Shown: one piece after another, positions 28,776 through 37,731 of the stretch
How positions within the stretch are numbered: position 1 is the stretch's first letter
How the letters are laid out: each line of letters opens with the position of its first letter
Assembly (NCBI GenBank): GCA_020445745.1
Contig: JAGRGB010000151.1
Span: forward strand, 1 to 64,000
Source of the DNA: Rhodocyclaceae bacterium
GTDB lineage: Bacteria; Pseudomonadota; Gammaproteobacteria; Burkholderiales; Rhodocyclaceae
Reading direction: 5' to 3'
DNA: 64,000 bases
Made by a program: the position numbers and the translations under genes
Notes under the pieces: generated by a model
Databases searched by the model: none
What the model was told of the DNA's origin: nothing
The model's input: only the letters and a program-made list of their open reading frames with translations

Positions 28776-29173
28776 GAACCCGGCCTCCGCGGGCCGCCCT
28801 CGCGCCCCCGTCCCGCCCCCACCATCATCGCCAGCCCGTCACCGGGCGGCGGCATCCATGATCCCAGAAACGGCCGCCGATCGCCGTCTCGATCGACACA
28901 ACGAGGGGCCGGGCGGCAGCAGCAGGCCCTTACCGGCGCAACGGGAGGCGCCGTGATGCTGCAACGCAAAATGCCGGGTCGTGCGGCTGCGACAGGCCAG
29001 CGGGACGCCTGCTCATGGGCCGACATGGCAGGACACAAAAGAATCGATGTCGTGCGCCTCGTGCCACAGAGGCACATGCTAGGATTGGCGTGCCACCGAT
29101 TCCGCGGCGCAGCATGAAACACGCATCGCCCGGCGAGGCGAATCGAATCCGAATCGAGAGAGGTATTGGTCAG
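28776..29173. other. Gap between divergent genes, no feature resolved
   Basis: This 398-bp stretch separates the photolyase-like gene from the lipoprotein gene and must hold both promoters. No convincing -35/-10 pair, repeat or small gene was found. A GAGAGG ribosome site for the lipoprotein lies at about 29157-29162. Confidence 0.5.
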
Positions 29174-29566
29174 ATGAAACATGCATTGCTCGTCAGCCTG
29201 TTGCTTGCCGTCTCCGTGTCTGCCTGCGGCAAGGAAGAGGCGCCACCGGCACCCGGCTCCGCGCTCGAATCCGCCAAGGAAGCGGCCGGCAGGGCCGTAG
29301 ATGCCGCCAAGGAAAGCGCGGCGGCGGCCGGCGAAGCGGTCAAGGCGGGTGCCCAGGCCGCCGGCGAAAAGGCCTCCGACTCGATGGCAGCGACCAAGCA
29401 AAAGGCGTCCGAGATGATGGAGAGCGCCAAGGAAAAGAGCGCCGACGCCGTCGATGCCACCCGGGAAGGCGCCGAAGAGGCCGCGGAAGCCGCGCGCAAG
29501 GCGGCCGACGCCGCGGTCCAGGCCGCCCGCGAGGGTGCCGAAGCCGCGAAGGAAGCCGTCAAGTGA
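29174..29566 (+). CDS. Small Ala-rich helical lipoprotein
   Basis: The product is 130 aa. The ATG at 29174 begins MKHALLVSLLLAVSVSAC, a lipoprotein signal peptide with lipobox VSAC, so the mature protein is anchored through Cys18. The rest is almost wholly A, K, E, D, S and G in an approximately 11-residue heptad-like rhythm (for example AAKESAAAAGEAV and ATREGAEEAAEAA). This predicts a long amphipathic helix resembling LEA or apolipoprotein-like repeats. Function is unknown; envelope stress protection would be a guess. A GC hairpin follows the stop. Confidence 0.7.
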   Translation: MKHALLVSLLLAVSVSACGKEEAPPAPGSALESAKEAAGRAVDAAKESAAAAGEAVKAGAQAAGEKASDSMAATKQKASEMMESAKEKSADAVDATREGAEEAAEAARKAADAAVQAAREGAEAAKEAVK

Positions 29567-29587
29567 GCTGCCCTGCCGGGCAGCCGG

Positions 29588-29610
29588 GCCGGCCCCCGCG
29601 GCCGGCATTC
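29588..29610 (+). terminator. Weak hairpin after the lipoprotein gene
   Basis: GCCGGCC and GGCCGGC form a seven-pair stem with a five-base loop, followed by ATTC. The T-run is poor. It lies in the 76-bp gap between convergent genes and could serve as a weak terminator. Confidence 0.4.
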
Positions 29611-29642
29611 TTCCGCCCGGGCCGACCGCTGGCGGTGACGCC

Positions 29643-31280
29643 TTACGGCACACCCCGCTCGGCGAGGGCCGCCGCCGCCCGCGATGACAGCACCACCACC
29701 AGCTTCATCGTCGCGCGCGTGGCGCCGACGAAGATCTTGCGTACCGCAAGATCTTCGAGCTGGTCGAAATCGACTTCCGCGAGGATCACCGCAGGTGCCG
29801 ACTGACCCTTGAAGCGGTACACCGATTCGGCCAGGACTTCACCATCGCAGAACTGCGGGTCGCCGAACATGTCGTAGCGCCCCGTGAATCGGCGCAGGCG
29901 GATCCGACCGAGGGCCTCGCGGGCCAGCAGTCGCGAGTGTTCGCGCCCGCGGAAACTGACGATCACGGTGTCTTCGCTGCGAAATCCCGCACCGTAGCAG
30001 GTACGCACCGCCTCGCGGACCTTCGCCTCGAGCTCGTCGTCCGAGTCGTAGCGCAGGAAGTCCACGTCGCCGGCCGGCAGCGGCGAGCGGGCCTCGATCG
30101 GTGGGTCATCGGGCAGCAGCACCGCCAGCATCTGCACGATGCTGCGCGGACTGCGATAGTTTCGCCGCGCGTGCAGACCGACCCAACCGGGCAGCGCCAC
30201 CGGTTCGCGTCCATAGAGGTTCTGCAGAGGATCCTCGAGCCACAGCAGGCGCGCCTGCGGCCGTGCCAGCCCGAGCACCAGATCGCGCCAGGCCACCGGA
30301 AAATCCTGCCCTTCGTCGACGATCACGCAATCGAAACGGAAGTCCTCGCCAGGATTCAATCGGGAGGCATGCTCGACCAGCGCCTCGAAGGCGTCTGCGC
30401 GTTCGAAATCCGGCGTCACGCCGCAGGCGCGCAACAGGCGGTCGCACAGCATGTGGAAGCTGCACACTTCACCGCCCACGGGTGCGATGCGCCGGAAATG
30501 ATCCGCCAGCGGCCGGTTGTAGCAGACGTACAGAGGGCGCCCGCCGGCCGCCACCGCAGCCCGGAACTCGGCGAGCGCGAGCTGCGTCTTGCCGGAGCCG
30601 GCGGTGCCGGTCACGCGCAGGCGGAACGGCTGCATCTCGAGCTGACGCGCCCAGTGGGCGAGGCCGCCGGCGACGCGATTGACGAGCACACGCGCCCGAC
30701 CCAGCAGCGCGCTGACGTCCGCCTCGAGCCGGATCAGGTCGCGCAGGAAGCCATGGACCGAGTCGGCCAAGGGCGCCGGCTCGCCCTCGCCGATCACCGA
30801 CGCGACCAGCGCCGGCAACTGCCGGCGTTGGTCGGCATCGACGATGCGATCGGCCGCGATGCCGGCGCTCTCCCGCGCCCGCACCCGGTAGTCGGGACAG
30901 TAGAGCAGATACTCGAGCACGAGAGGTGCCCCCTCGCAGCGCCGCGCGAGCTTGCGCCGCAGCACCCCCAGGGTACGGCCCAGCGCGGCAGAGATTTCCA
31001 GTTGCCGACCGGGATGACGCTTGACCAGACCGCTGCCGGTCTCGTCGAGCAGTCCCCCCACCTGTTCGACCAGCAGCAGCGCGCCAGCCTGGTTGACGAT
31101 CGCGAAGCTGATCTCGCCGTAGATCGAACGGCCGCGCTCGACGGTGGACCAGTGGATTGCGTGATAGACGGTATAGCCGTCGCCGAGCGAGCGCTCGAGT
31201 TCGCCGAGGGTTTCGATCTCGCGTGCCGCCGCACCGCCGGCGTCGAGATCGCGCCAGCCGTCCGGTACGATTTTCGCCAT
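29643..31280 (-). CDS. NERD-like/superfamily 1 helicase-type ATPase
   Basis: The product is 545 aa, with GGGGAGG six bases before the ATG. The N-terminal 120 residues (AAREIETLGELERSLGDGYTVY, GEISFAIVN, LLLVEQ) look like a NERD nuclease-related domain. The ATPase core has Walker A GTAGSGKTQ, a Walker B with DEGQ (VIVDEGQDF), NYRSPRSI as motif IV/QxxR-like region, and RFKGQSAPAVI plus FVGATRATMKLVVV as motifs V and VI of UvrD-type enzymes. The 2B-type region is short compared with full UvrD (about 720 residues). It likely acts on nucleic acid, perhaps in repair or defence, but nothing in the neighbourhood fixes a role. Confidence 0.8.
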   Translation of the reverse strand: MAKIVPDGWRDLDAGGAAAREIETLGELERSLGDGYTVYHAIHWSTVERGRSIYGEISFAIVNQAGALLLVEQVGGLLDETGSGLVKRHPGRQLEISAALGRTLGVLRRKLARRCEGAPLVLEYLLYCPDYRVRARESAGIAADRIVDADQRRQLPALVASVIGEGEPAPLADSVHGFLRDLIRLEADVSALLGRARVLVNRVAGGLAHWARQLEMQPFRLRVTGTAGSGKTQLALAEFRAAVAAGGRPLYVCYNRPLADHFRRIAPVGGEVCSFHMLCDRLLRACGVTPDFERADAFEALVEHASRLNPGEDFRFDCVIVDEGQDFPVAWRDLVLGLARPQARLLWLEDPLQNLYGREPVALPGWVGLHARRNYRSPRSIVQMLAVLLPDDPPIEARSPLPAGDVDFLRYDSDDELEAKVREAVRTCYGAGFRSEDTVIVSFRGREHSRLLAREALGRIRLRRFTGRYDMFGDPQFCDGEVLAESVYRFKGQSAPAVILAEVDFDQLEDLAVRKIFVGATRATMKLVVVLSSRAAAALAERGVP

Positions 31281-31428
31281 CGAGCGCCTCCCCAGCCGAA
31301 ACCAGCATGCAGCTTATCCGATTCATCACCGGCGTCGGGCCGGCCGCGGGTTACCATGCCCGGCGGATGGTTGCGGCGAGGAACACCATGAGCAACAGCG
31401 CTGCGCTTGCCGGCGGCAGGCATCGGGC

Positions 31429-32337
31429 ATGATCGCCCGCCGGTATCTGTACCTGATCGCGCTCGCCCGCGAGAAACACTTCGGCCGGGCAGCCGCTGCC
31501 TGCCATGTGTCCGCGTCCACGCTGTCGGCGGCGATCCGCGACATCGAGTCGGAGCTGGGCGTCACCCTGGTCGAACGGGGACAGCAGTTCGGTGGACTGA
31601 CCGCCGAGGGGCATTGCGTGCTCGCCTATGCACAGCGGCTCGCCGACGGCGCGACCGGGTTGCGCCAGCGCCTGGCCGCCCTGCGCGACCAACTCGAGGG
31701 CAGGCTGGTGCTCGGCGTCATTCCCACCGCACTGACGGCGGTAAGTGCCCTCAGTGCGGCATTCGCCCGGCGTCATCCGCTGGTCTCGATCGAGGTACGC
31801 TCGCTGCCCACCGACGAGATCCGCGGCCGGCTGGCGCGCTTCGAGATCGATGCCGGGGTGATCTACCTGCCGGATCGCGGCGATCTGCCGCTCGACTGCC
31901 AGCCATTGTGGATCGAGGACCACGTCCTGCTGACGCCGAGCGACGGCCCCGTGGCCGGGCTGGAAGAGATCCGCTGGGCGGATGCCGCCGACCTGCCCCT
32001 TTGCCTGCTGACGTCCGACATGCTGAATCGCCGCGCGATCGACGACACCTTCGCCTCGGTCGGCGCCGGCGCCGGTGCGACGCTGGAGACCGATTCGATC
32101 ATCAGCCTGCTGGCCCACGTGTGCACCGGCACCTGGAGCACGATCATTCCGCGCAGCGTGCTCGAGCAGATCGGCACGCCCGGCGAGACCCGGGTGCTGC
32201 GCCTGATCGATCCCGAGCTGGCCTGGACCACCGGGCTCGCCACCCTTCCCCAGCAGCCACCGAAACCGGTCGTATCGGCCCTGCACGAGACAGCGGCAGC
32301 CCTGCGCGAAGGCCGCTCGCAGCTGCAGCGGCGATGA
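31429..32337 (+). CDS. LysR-family transcriptional regulator
   Basis: The product is 302 aa. The N terminus is a winged helix-turn-helix (YLIALAREKHFGRAAAACHVSASTLSAAIRDIESELGV), followed by the LysR linker helix and a substrate-binding-like effector domain (LVLGVIPTALTAVSAL, HPLVSIEVRSLPTDEI, DAGVIYL). The length is standard. LysR regulators usually control a divergent gene; here the gene 148 bp upstream and divergent is the NERD-like helicase, which may be its target or merely a neighbour. The ribosome site is weak. The effector cannot be predicted. Confidence 0.9.
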   Translation: MIARRYLYLIALAREKHFGRAAAACHVSASTLSAAIRDIESELGVTLVERGQQFGGLTAEGHCVLAYAQRLADGATGLRQRLAALRDQLEGRLVLGVIPTALTAVSALSAAFARRHPLVSIEVRSLPTDEIRGRLARFEIDAGVIYLPDRGDLPLDCQPLWIEDHVLLTPSDGPVAGLEEIRWADAADLPLCLLTSDMLNRRAIDDTFASVGAGAGATLETDSIISLLAHVCTGTWSTIIPRSVLEQIGTPGETRVLRLIDPELAWTTGLATLPQQPPKPVVSALHETAAALREGRSQLQRR

Positions 32338-32987
32338 CGATTGGGCCGCGATACCGGTGGGAACGGCTGCTCACGAGCCACTGTCCCGTGCCCTCCGAGA
32401 TGGCGCGTTGCGCGCCCGCGCTGGCGTGGCTGGCGCTCCATGCCGACCAGCGCATCGCGCCGCAGGCCGCGGCCGGATTTTCGTGGGCGTTGGTGCCGCG
32501 CAGCGAGGGGCCAGCGCAGTGATGCCCACGATCGCCGGATCGATCGCGGACATCACCGGCGTGACATTCTCGATCACGCTGGTGACCTTGTCGCTGGCTT
32601 CCGGCCGGTCCGGGTCGCGCTCGGCGCCTTTCTCGCGACCTTCCTGCGCTGCCTGGTGGCCTTGAGCGCGGTCTGGTGATTCGCCTGCGCCATCGCCCTG
32701 GCCACTGCGTGCGGCGCGGTTCGGTGCCGATGTCGGTCTGGCCGGCGGAACGGTTCGATGACGAGTGGCCACGGCGCTGCGACGACTGATGGTCGGCGGA
32801 GCGCAGCGCGGTCGCCGCACTGCCGGAAGCCGAGGACATCGCGATGCACGACGCCGCGACCGGCGATTCACTGCGCGGCTCCGCGAATCGCGTCTGGTCA
32901 GCGCCGACGACGCCGGATAGACTGCCCGCATGACGGCAGTGGGGGCCGGCCACCGAGGGCCTGCCCCGGGCAAGCGCGAGGGCAACG
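32338..32987. other. 650-bp stretch without a recognisable gene
   Basis: Open frames exist in all directions because the DNA is GC-rich, but none gives a recognisable domain, a good ribosome site or sustained codon bias. On the reverse strand at 32574-32700 two short pieces in different frames look more protein-like than random, which might reflect a decayed gene. I can assign nothing. Confidence 0.4.
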
Positions 32988-33542
32988 ATGGCGGCATGGG
33001 CCTACTTGTGTCGGCTTTGTGGCGGGCAGCAGCCGACGACCGCATACGTGTCCGCGTCGACGGTGGCGGAGATGCCGGCGGCCTGCCGCATCGTCCTGGT
33101 CCGCGTCGACGGGCAGTGGCGCTGCGCGCTGGTGGACCGCGACCGGCGCCATGCGGTCGATCGCATGTTGCTGCGCGACGTCTGCGTGGGCGACGCCGGC
33201 GACTGTCCCGATTGCGCCGAACTGCTTGCCGACGAAGATCGCGGCGAAGAGCAGGCACCGTCGCCCGCCGCGGGCGCGGGCGGCAGCGTTCAGGCGGCAG
33301 CCGTCGAGGTCGACGGCCGGCGGCTGGTGGTGGTGCTGGTATCCGAAGCGCTGATCGACGCCCCCACCGAGGCGGACATGGCGATCGAACGACTCGCGCC
33401 CCAGTTCGCCGGCGCCACCGTGATCCTGCTGGCGCAGCGCGAGGACGGCAAGCCGCGCTACTACGGCGAACCCGGGCTGTGCGAACGTATCGCCCACCAT
33501 GCGCTCGAGCGGCTGCCGTGGAAGATCTATCCGCTGACCTAG
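32988..33542 (+). CDS. Hypothetical protein with two CxxC pairs
   Basis: The product is 184 aa. GAGGG lies five bases before the ATG at 32988. Two Cys pairs (CRLCGG near residue 8 and CPDC near residue 73) could bind zinc in a ribbon-like N-terminal domain. After a Gly/Ala/Glu linker (about 80-100) there is an alpha/beta segment (AVEVDGRRLVVVLVSEALID, GATVILLAQREDGKPRYYG). I do not recognise the family. It is not obviously linked to its neighbours, and GC-third-position bias supports real coding. Confidence 0.55.
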   Translation: MAAWAYLCRLCGGQQPTTAYVSASTVAEMPAACRIVLVRVDGQWRCALVDRDRRHAVDRMLLRDVCVGDAGDCPDCAELLADEDRGEEQAPSPAAGAGGSVQAAAVEVDGRRLVVVLVSEALIDAPTEADMAIERLAPQFAGATVILLAQREDGKPRYYGEPGLCERIAHHALERLPWKIYPLT

Positions 33543-33847
33543 TGGTCCGCTTCGCCATTGCCGGAACACGAAAGCGCGCCGCGTGCCCCATGGCGGCGTC
33601 GCTCGTCCGCGCGATTGTCCCGGCCATCGCCGGCTCGCGCCTTGCCGCGAGTCCCGATGCATTGCCTACGTCATGTCCCTTGATTGACGAAGCAGACCAC
33701 TAGCGCAAACCACTGCGCGGCGATTCCGGCCCGTCCGTAGTTGCCCGCGATGAAGCCGGCTCGATACTCGATTACTATTCGCATGGCGGGCACGCAGCAC
33801 GCGCGCCCGCGCCCGCCGCGACCCCGCACCGCCCACCGGATCGTCCC
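33543..33847. other. Upstream region of the DUF1538 unit, no gene
   Basis: This 305-bp stretch has no supported gene. A TTGACG hexamer lies at about 33686-33691, but no good -10 follows at the proper distance, so the promoter of the downstream four-gene unit is not located. Confidence 0.45.
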
Positions 33848-34585
33848 TTGAGCAAACAGCTCCGGCTATTCCTGAAATCCCTGCTGGACAGCGTCCGCGA
33901 TCTCGCCCCGATCGCCATCGTCATCGCCTTCTTCCAACTGGCGGTGCTGCAGCAGCCGATCCCGGATCTGGGCGACCTGCTGGTCGGCTCGCTGCTGGTG
34001 ATCCTCGGACTGACGTTCTTCATCCGTGGGCTCGAGATGGGGCTGTTTCCGATCGGCGAGCGCATGGCCTACGAATTTGCCCGCAAGGGCTCGCTGGCAT
34101 GGCTGCTGGCCTTCGCCTTCGCCCTCGGCTTCGGTACCACGGTGGCAGAGCCGGCGTTGATCGCGGTCGCCGACGAGGCCGCACAGATCGCCGCCGACGG
34201 CGGCGTCATCGATGACCTGCGGGAGGCTCGCGACGACTATGCCCTCGGGCTGCGCTACACGGTAGCGGTCTCGGTGGGTTTCGCGATCATGATCGGCGTG
34301 CTGCGCATCATCCGTGGCTGGCCGATCCAGTGGCTGATCATCGGCGGCTACGTCGGCGTCGTCGTCATGACCGCGTTCGCGCCGGAGGAGATCGTCGGCA
34401 TCGCCTACGATTCCGGCGGCGTCACCACGTCGACGATCACGGTACCCCTGGTCACCGCGCTCGGCGTGGGGCTCGCCTCGTCGATCAAGGGGCGCAATCC
34501 CATGGTCGACGGCTTCGGGCTGATCGCCTTCGCCTCGCTGACGCCGATGATCTTCGTCATGGCCTACGGGATGCTGCTGCAATGA
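33848..34585 (+). CDS. DUF1538 membrane protein, first subunit
   Basis: The product is 245 aa from a TTG start (33848) with a weak ribosome site; no better start is in frame. It is a polytopic membrane protein with about six to seven hydrophobic segments. DUF1538 marks are [43 protein letters not shown] and, near the end, [21 protein letters not shown] pair of DUF1538 proteins has been reported, as I recall, as a two-component sodium(potassium)/proton antiporter called UmpAB; I have not verified this. It overlaps the next gene by four bases (ATGA) and is homologous to it along most of its length. Confidence 0.82.
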   Translation: MSKQLRLFLKSLLDSVRDLAPIAIVIAFFQLAVLQQPIPDLGDLLVGSLLVILGLTFFIRGLEMGLFPIGERMAYEFARKGSLAWLLAFAFALGFGTTVAEPALIAVADEAAQIAADGGVIDDLREARDDYALGLRYTVAVSVGFAIMIGVLRIIRGWPIQWLIIGGYVGVVVMTAFAPEEIVGIAYDSGGVTTSTITVPLVTALGVGLASSIKGRNPMVDGFGLIAFASLTPMIFVMAYGMLLQ

Positions 34586-35388
34586 GCACGGGTTTCGGCC
34601 ACTTCGCGTCGATCCTCGGTCAGACGGTGCTCGACGTGCTGCCGATCGCAGCCATCATCTTCGGCTTCCAGCTGGTCGTGATCCGCAAGCCGATCCCTCA
34701 GCTCAAGCAGGTATTGACCGGTTTCGCCTACGTCCTGCTCGGGCTCGTGCTGTTTCTCGAGGGACTGGACCAGGCCTTGTTCCCGCTCGGCAAGCTGATG
34801 GCGCAGCAGCTCACCGATCCCAGCTTCATCTACGGCCCGCTGGCGGCCACCAGACCTGCGGTGCACTGGGCCGACTACCTGTGGGTGTATCTGTTTGCCG
34901 CGGCGATCGGATTCTCGACGACGATCGCGGAGCCGTCGCTGATCGCGGTCGCGATCAAGGCGGCCGCGGTTTCGGGTGGTGCGATCAGCGTCTGGGGGCT
35001 GCGCATCGCGGTCGCCAACGGCGTGGCGATCGGCATCGCCCTCGGCACCTTCCGCATCGTCACCGGCACGCCGCTGCACTACTACATCATCGCCGGTTAC
35101 ATTGTCGTGATGCTGCAGACCCTTTTCGCGCCGAAGATGATCATCGCCCTCGCCTACGATTCCGGCGGTGTCACCACGTCCACGGTAACCGTGCCACTGG
35201 TCACCGCCCTCGGGCTCGGCCTCGCCGGCACCGTCCCCGGCCGCAGCGTGCTGCTCGACGGCTTTGGCCTGATCGCATTTGCCAGCCTGTTCCCGATGAT
35301 GACGGTGATGAGTTATGCCCAGGTCGCCGAATGGCGAACGCGCGACCGGGCCCCGAAGCAGGCGGATTCCGCCGAAAGAGGTGACTGA
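34582..35388 (+). CDS. DUF1538 membrane protein, second subunit
   Basis: The product is 268 aa. It repeats the motifs of the first subunit: [47 protein letters not shown] and [20 protein letters not shown]. The two probably form a heteromeric carrier. Differences are a longer loop after the second hydrophobic pair ([21 protein letters not shown]) and a charged C-terminal tail that may face the cytoplasm. The start overlaps the previous stop; the next gene begins two bases after its own stop. Confidence 0.82.
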   Translation: MSTGFGHFASILGQTVLDVLPIAAIIFGFQLVVIRKPIPQLKQVLTGFAYVLLGLVLFLEGLDQALFPLGKLMAQQLTDPSFIYGPLAATRPAVHWADYLWVYLFAAAIGFSTTIAEPSLIAVAIKAAAVSGGAISVWGLRIAVANGVAIGIALGTFRIVTGTPLHYYIIAGYIVVMLQTLFAPKMIIALAYDSGGVTTSTVTVPLVTALGLGLAGTVPGRSVLLDGFGLIAFASLFPMMTVMSYAQVAEWRTRDRAPKQADSAERGD

Positions 35389-35390
35389 CG

Positions 35391-35741
35391 ATGCATTTCA
35401 AGCTATTGATCGCCCTCGTCGAGGACGACAAGACCGGTGCGGTGCTGCAGGCCGCACGCGAAGCCGGGGCCACCGGCGCCACCGTGATCAACCAGGCGCG
35501 CGGTGAAGGCCTGCAGAAGGCCAAGACCTTCTTCGGGCTGGCGCTCGAGACCCAGCGCGACATGCTGCTGCTGCTGGTCGAGAAGCATCTGGCCCGCAAC
35601 ATCCTCGAGACGATCGCCGAAAAGGGTGAATTCGAGAGCAAGCCGGGCACCGGCATCGCCTTCCAGATCGACGTCGAGGACGCCGTAGGGGTCAGCCGGC
35701 AGATGCAGGAGCTGGTTGCCGTTGTCGGGGAGGAGCTATGA
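35391..35741 (+). CDS. PII-like regulatory protein of the DUF1538 unit
   Basis: The product is 116 aa. It has the ferredoxin-like layout of PII proteins (FKLLIALVEDDKTGAVLQAAREAGATGATVINQARGEG), but the T-loop lacks the uridylylated tyrosine found in GlnB at [11 protein letters not shown] and reads instead GLQKAKTFFGL. It is therefore not a substrate of GlnD by this residue, and belongs to the PII-like group that often binds nucleotides and controls a neighbouring transporter. It overlaps the CBS gene by four bases (ATGA). Its neighbours suggest it senses a nucleotide to gate the DUF1538 carrier. Confidence 0.8.
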   Translation: MHFKLLIALVEDDKTGAVLQAAREAGATGATVINQARGEGLQKAKTFFGLALETQRDMLLLLVEKHLARNILETIAEKGEFESKPGTGIAFQIDVEDAVGVSRQMQELVAVVGEEL

Positions 35742-36139
35742 GCGACGAAGTGGTACGCGTGCATCATGTGATGAAGCGCGAGTTCGACACCATCGACGGC
35801 ATGGCGACGATCGCCGACGCCCTGCGCACGATGAAGCATGTCGAGACCAAGAGTCTGATCGTCGACAAGCGCGACGACGACGACGAATACGGCATCCTGC
35901 TGATATCCGACATCGCCCGCTTCGTGCTGGGCCAGGACCGTTCCCCGGAACGGGTCAACGTCTACGAGGTGATGGCGAAACCGGTGATCAGCGTCGACCC
36001 GGAGATGGACATCCGCTACTGCGCCCGGCTGTTCACCCGCTTCTCGCTGTCCCGCGCGCCGGTCATCGAGAGCGGCAAGGTGGTCGGCATCGTCAGCATG
36101 GCCGACCTGGTTCTGAAGGGTCTCTACAAGGATCTCTGA
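35738..36139 (+). CDS. CBS-domain protein of the DUF1538 unit
   Basis: The product is 133 aa, a tandem CBS pair (Bateman module) and little else: VHHVMKREFDTIDGMATIADALRTMKHVETKSLIV in the first repeat and VYEVMAKPVISVDPEMDIRYCARLF plus VGIVSMADLVLKGLY in the second. Such modules bind adenine nucleotides and often regulate transporters. The gene is the last of a tightly overlapped four-gene unit, and its product probably acts with the PII-like protein on the carrier. Confidence 0.88.
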   Translation: MSDEVVRVHHVMKREFDTIDGMATIADALRTMKHVETKSLIVDKRDDDDEYGILLISDIARFVLGQDRSPERVNVYEVMAKPVISVDPEMDIRYCARLFTRFSLSRAPVIESGKVVGIVSMADLVLKGLYKDL

Positions 36140-36260
36140 AGCGCCTGGCCGATCCGCCCGCGGCACCGTCCGCCGCTGCCGGACTGTCGGCCCGAAGCCC
36201 GCGGCTGCAGGCCGCAGACCCATTGGGCGACACTCCAGTGCGCCGCCGGGGATGGGGTTT

Positions 36261-36276
36261 GGTCGCGTTTGCGACA
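36261..36276 (+). promoter_or_regulatory. Possible NifA upstream activator site
   Basis: GGT, ten bases, ACA deviates at one position from the NifA consensus TGT-N10-ACA and contains the perfect inverted repeat GTCGC/GCGAC. It lies about 97 bp upstream of the -24 element, in the normal range for NifA. Confidence 0.45.
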
Positions 36277-36372
36277 TCGCCTCGTCTGAATTCCGCCAAT
36301 CGGGGGACGGTCCGCTTGCGGCCGACCGCCGCGCGACGGCGCTTTCCGGGATCTCCGACGCACCGGCGCAAG

Positions 36373-36388
36373 TGGCATCCGGATTGCT
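36373..36388 (+). promoter_or_regulatory. Sigma-54 (RpoN) promoter of nifV
   Basis: TGGCATCCGGATTGCT matches the -24/-12 consensus TGGCAC-N5-TTGC(A/T) with one mismatch and the correct spacing of GG and GC. Transcription would begin near 36399, which makes the TTG at 36422, not the GTG at 36389, the likely start of the gene. Confidence 0.8.
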
Positions 36389-36421
36389 TTGGTGTCCACG
36401 AGCGGACCTGGAGAGCGCCAA

Positions 36422-37585
36422 TTGAACTCCGTAACAGTCAATGACACAACGCTTCGTGACGGCGAGCAGACTGCAGGCGTCGCCTTCACCGTCGACGAGA
36501 AGATCGCGATCGCCCGGGCCCTCGCCGATGCCGGCGTGCAGGAAATGGAGATCGGCATTCCGGCGATGGGCGCGTTCGAGCAGGAAGTGATCCGGGCGAT
36601 CGTCGCGGAGCGGCTGCCCGCCGCGACGATGGTGTGGGGCCGCCTGTGCCTGGAAGACATCGGCCATGCCCGGGCGTGCGGCGCCGATCTGCTCAATCTG
36701 TCGATTCCCTCCTCGGACCGCCAGATCCGATGCAAGCTCGGCAAGGATCGGGGATGGGTGCTGTCGACAATCGCCCGCCTGCTGCCGCTGGCGCGGGATG
36801 GCGGCGCCGACGTCTGCCTGGGCTGTGAAGACGCGTCGCGGGCCGACCCGGACATGCTGTTCCGAATCATCGAGCAGGCCGAACGCGCAGGCGCCAGACG
36901 GGTGAGGATCGCCGACACCCTCGGCTCGCTGGATCCGTTCGCGACCCATCGGCTGATCGCTGCCTGCCGCGCGCGTACCGACCTCGAGATCGAGATGCAC
37001 GCCCACGACGACCTCGGACTCGCGACCGCCAACACCCTGGCCGCGGTACTCGCCGGTGCGACGCACATCAACACGACCATCAACGGCCTCGGCGAACGGG
37101 CCGGCAATGCCCCGCTGGAAGAGGCGGTCGTCGCGCTCCATCAGCTCCACGCCATCGACGCCGGCGTGTCGTTCGCAGCATTGGCGGAGCTGTCGCGACT
37201 CGTCGCCGATGCCTCCGGGCGACCGATTGCCGCCAACAAGAGCATCGTCGGGAGCGGCGTATTCACCCACGAGGCCGGCATCCACGTCGACGGCCTCGGC
37301 AAGAATCCGCACAACTACCAGGCGCTCGACCCCGCACTGCTCGGACGCCAGCACGCCATCGTGCTCGGCAAGCACTCGGGCACCGCTGCCGTGCTGAGGG
37401 CCTACCGGGAATTGGGCATCGAACTCGACGCGGCGGAGGCCGGGCAATTGCTCGGCGAGATCCGCAGCTTCGCGATGACCGCCAAGCGCTCACCCGAGGC
37501 GCACGACCTGGACTTCATGTATCGCCGGCTGCACGCACCGGCGCAACCGCCCGAGCTCTTCGCTGCCGCCTTGCTGGTGTCCTGA
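36422..37585 (+). CDS. nifV: Homocitrate synthase NifV
   Basis: The product is 387 aa. A TTG start at 36422 is chosen: GGAGAG lies eight bases upstream and the sigma-54 promoter makes the earlier GTG impossible. The protein is a DRE-TIM metallolyase: NDTTLRDGEQTAGVAFTVDEK at the N terminus with the catalytic TLRDGEQ, then EMEIGIPAMG, HAHDDLGLATANTL with metal-binding His residues and GERAGNAPLEEAV. The central NKSIVGSGVFTHEAGIHVDG is typical of NifV and LeuA relatives. NifV makes the homocitrate of the nitrogenase FeMo cofactor. No other nif gene lies in the window; the rest is presumably elsewhere. Confidence 0.88.
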   Translation: MNSVTVNDTTLRDGEQTAGVAFTVDEKIAIARALADAGVQEMEIGIPAMGAFEQEVIRAIVAERLPAATMVWGRLCLEDIGHARACGADLLNLSIPSSDRQIRCKLGKDRGWVLSTIARLLPLARDGGADVCLGCEDASRADPDMLFRIIEQAERAGARRVRIADTLGSLDPFATHRLIAACRARTDLEIEMHAHDDLGLATANTLAAVLAGATHINTTINGLGERAGNAPLEEAVVALHQLHAIDAGVSFAALAELSRLVADASGRPIAANKSIVGSGVFTHEAGIHVDGLGKNPHNYQALDPALLGRQHAIVLGKHSGTAAVLRAYRELGIELDAAEAGQLLGEIRSFAMTAKRSPEAHDLDFMYRRLHAPAQPPELFAAALLVS

Positions 37586-37731
37586 GGCGGTCGCCGAGCG
37601 CAAGTCCGTGGCGTCGGCCGACGCCGCCGCGCCGTCGATGCGCGAACCCTGATCGGCCACGACCGGCTTCTGCCAGCGCCACGGTCAGACGAATGCGGAG
37701 CGCACAGCGGGCGGGCGCCGATGCCGGACGC

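Noticed and set aside
32371..33627. 418-codon reverse frame across the gap and the Cys-motif gene
   Set aside because: Extremely Arg/Pro/Ser-rich, typical of off-frame GC-rich DNA; no start signal.
36389..36421. GTG at 36389 as the nifV start
   Set aside because: It lies between the -12 element and the predicted transcription start, so it would not be in the mRNA.
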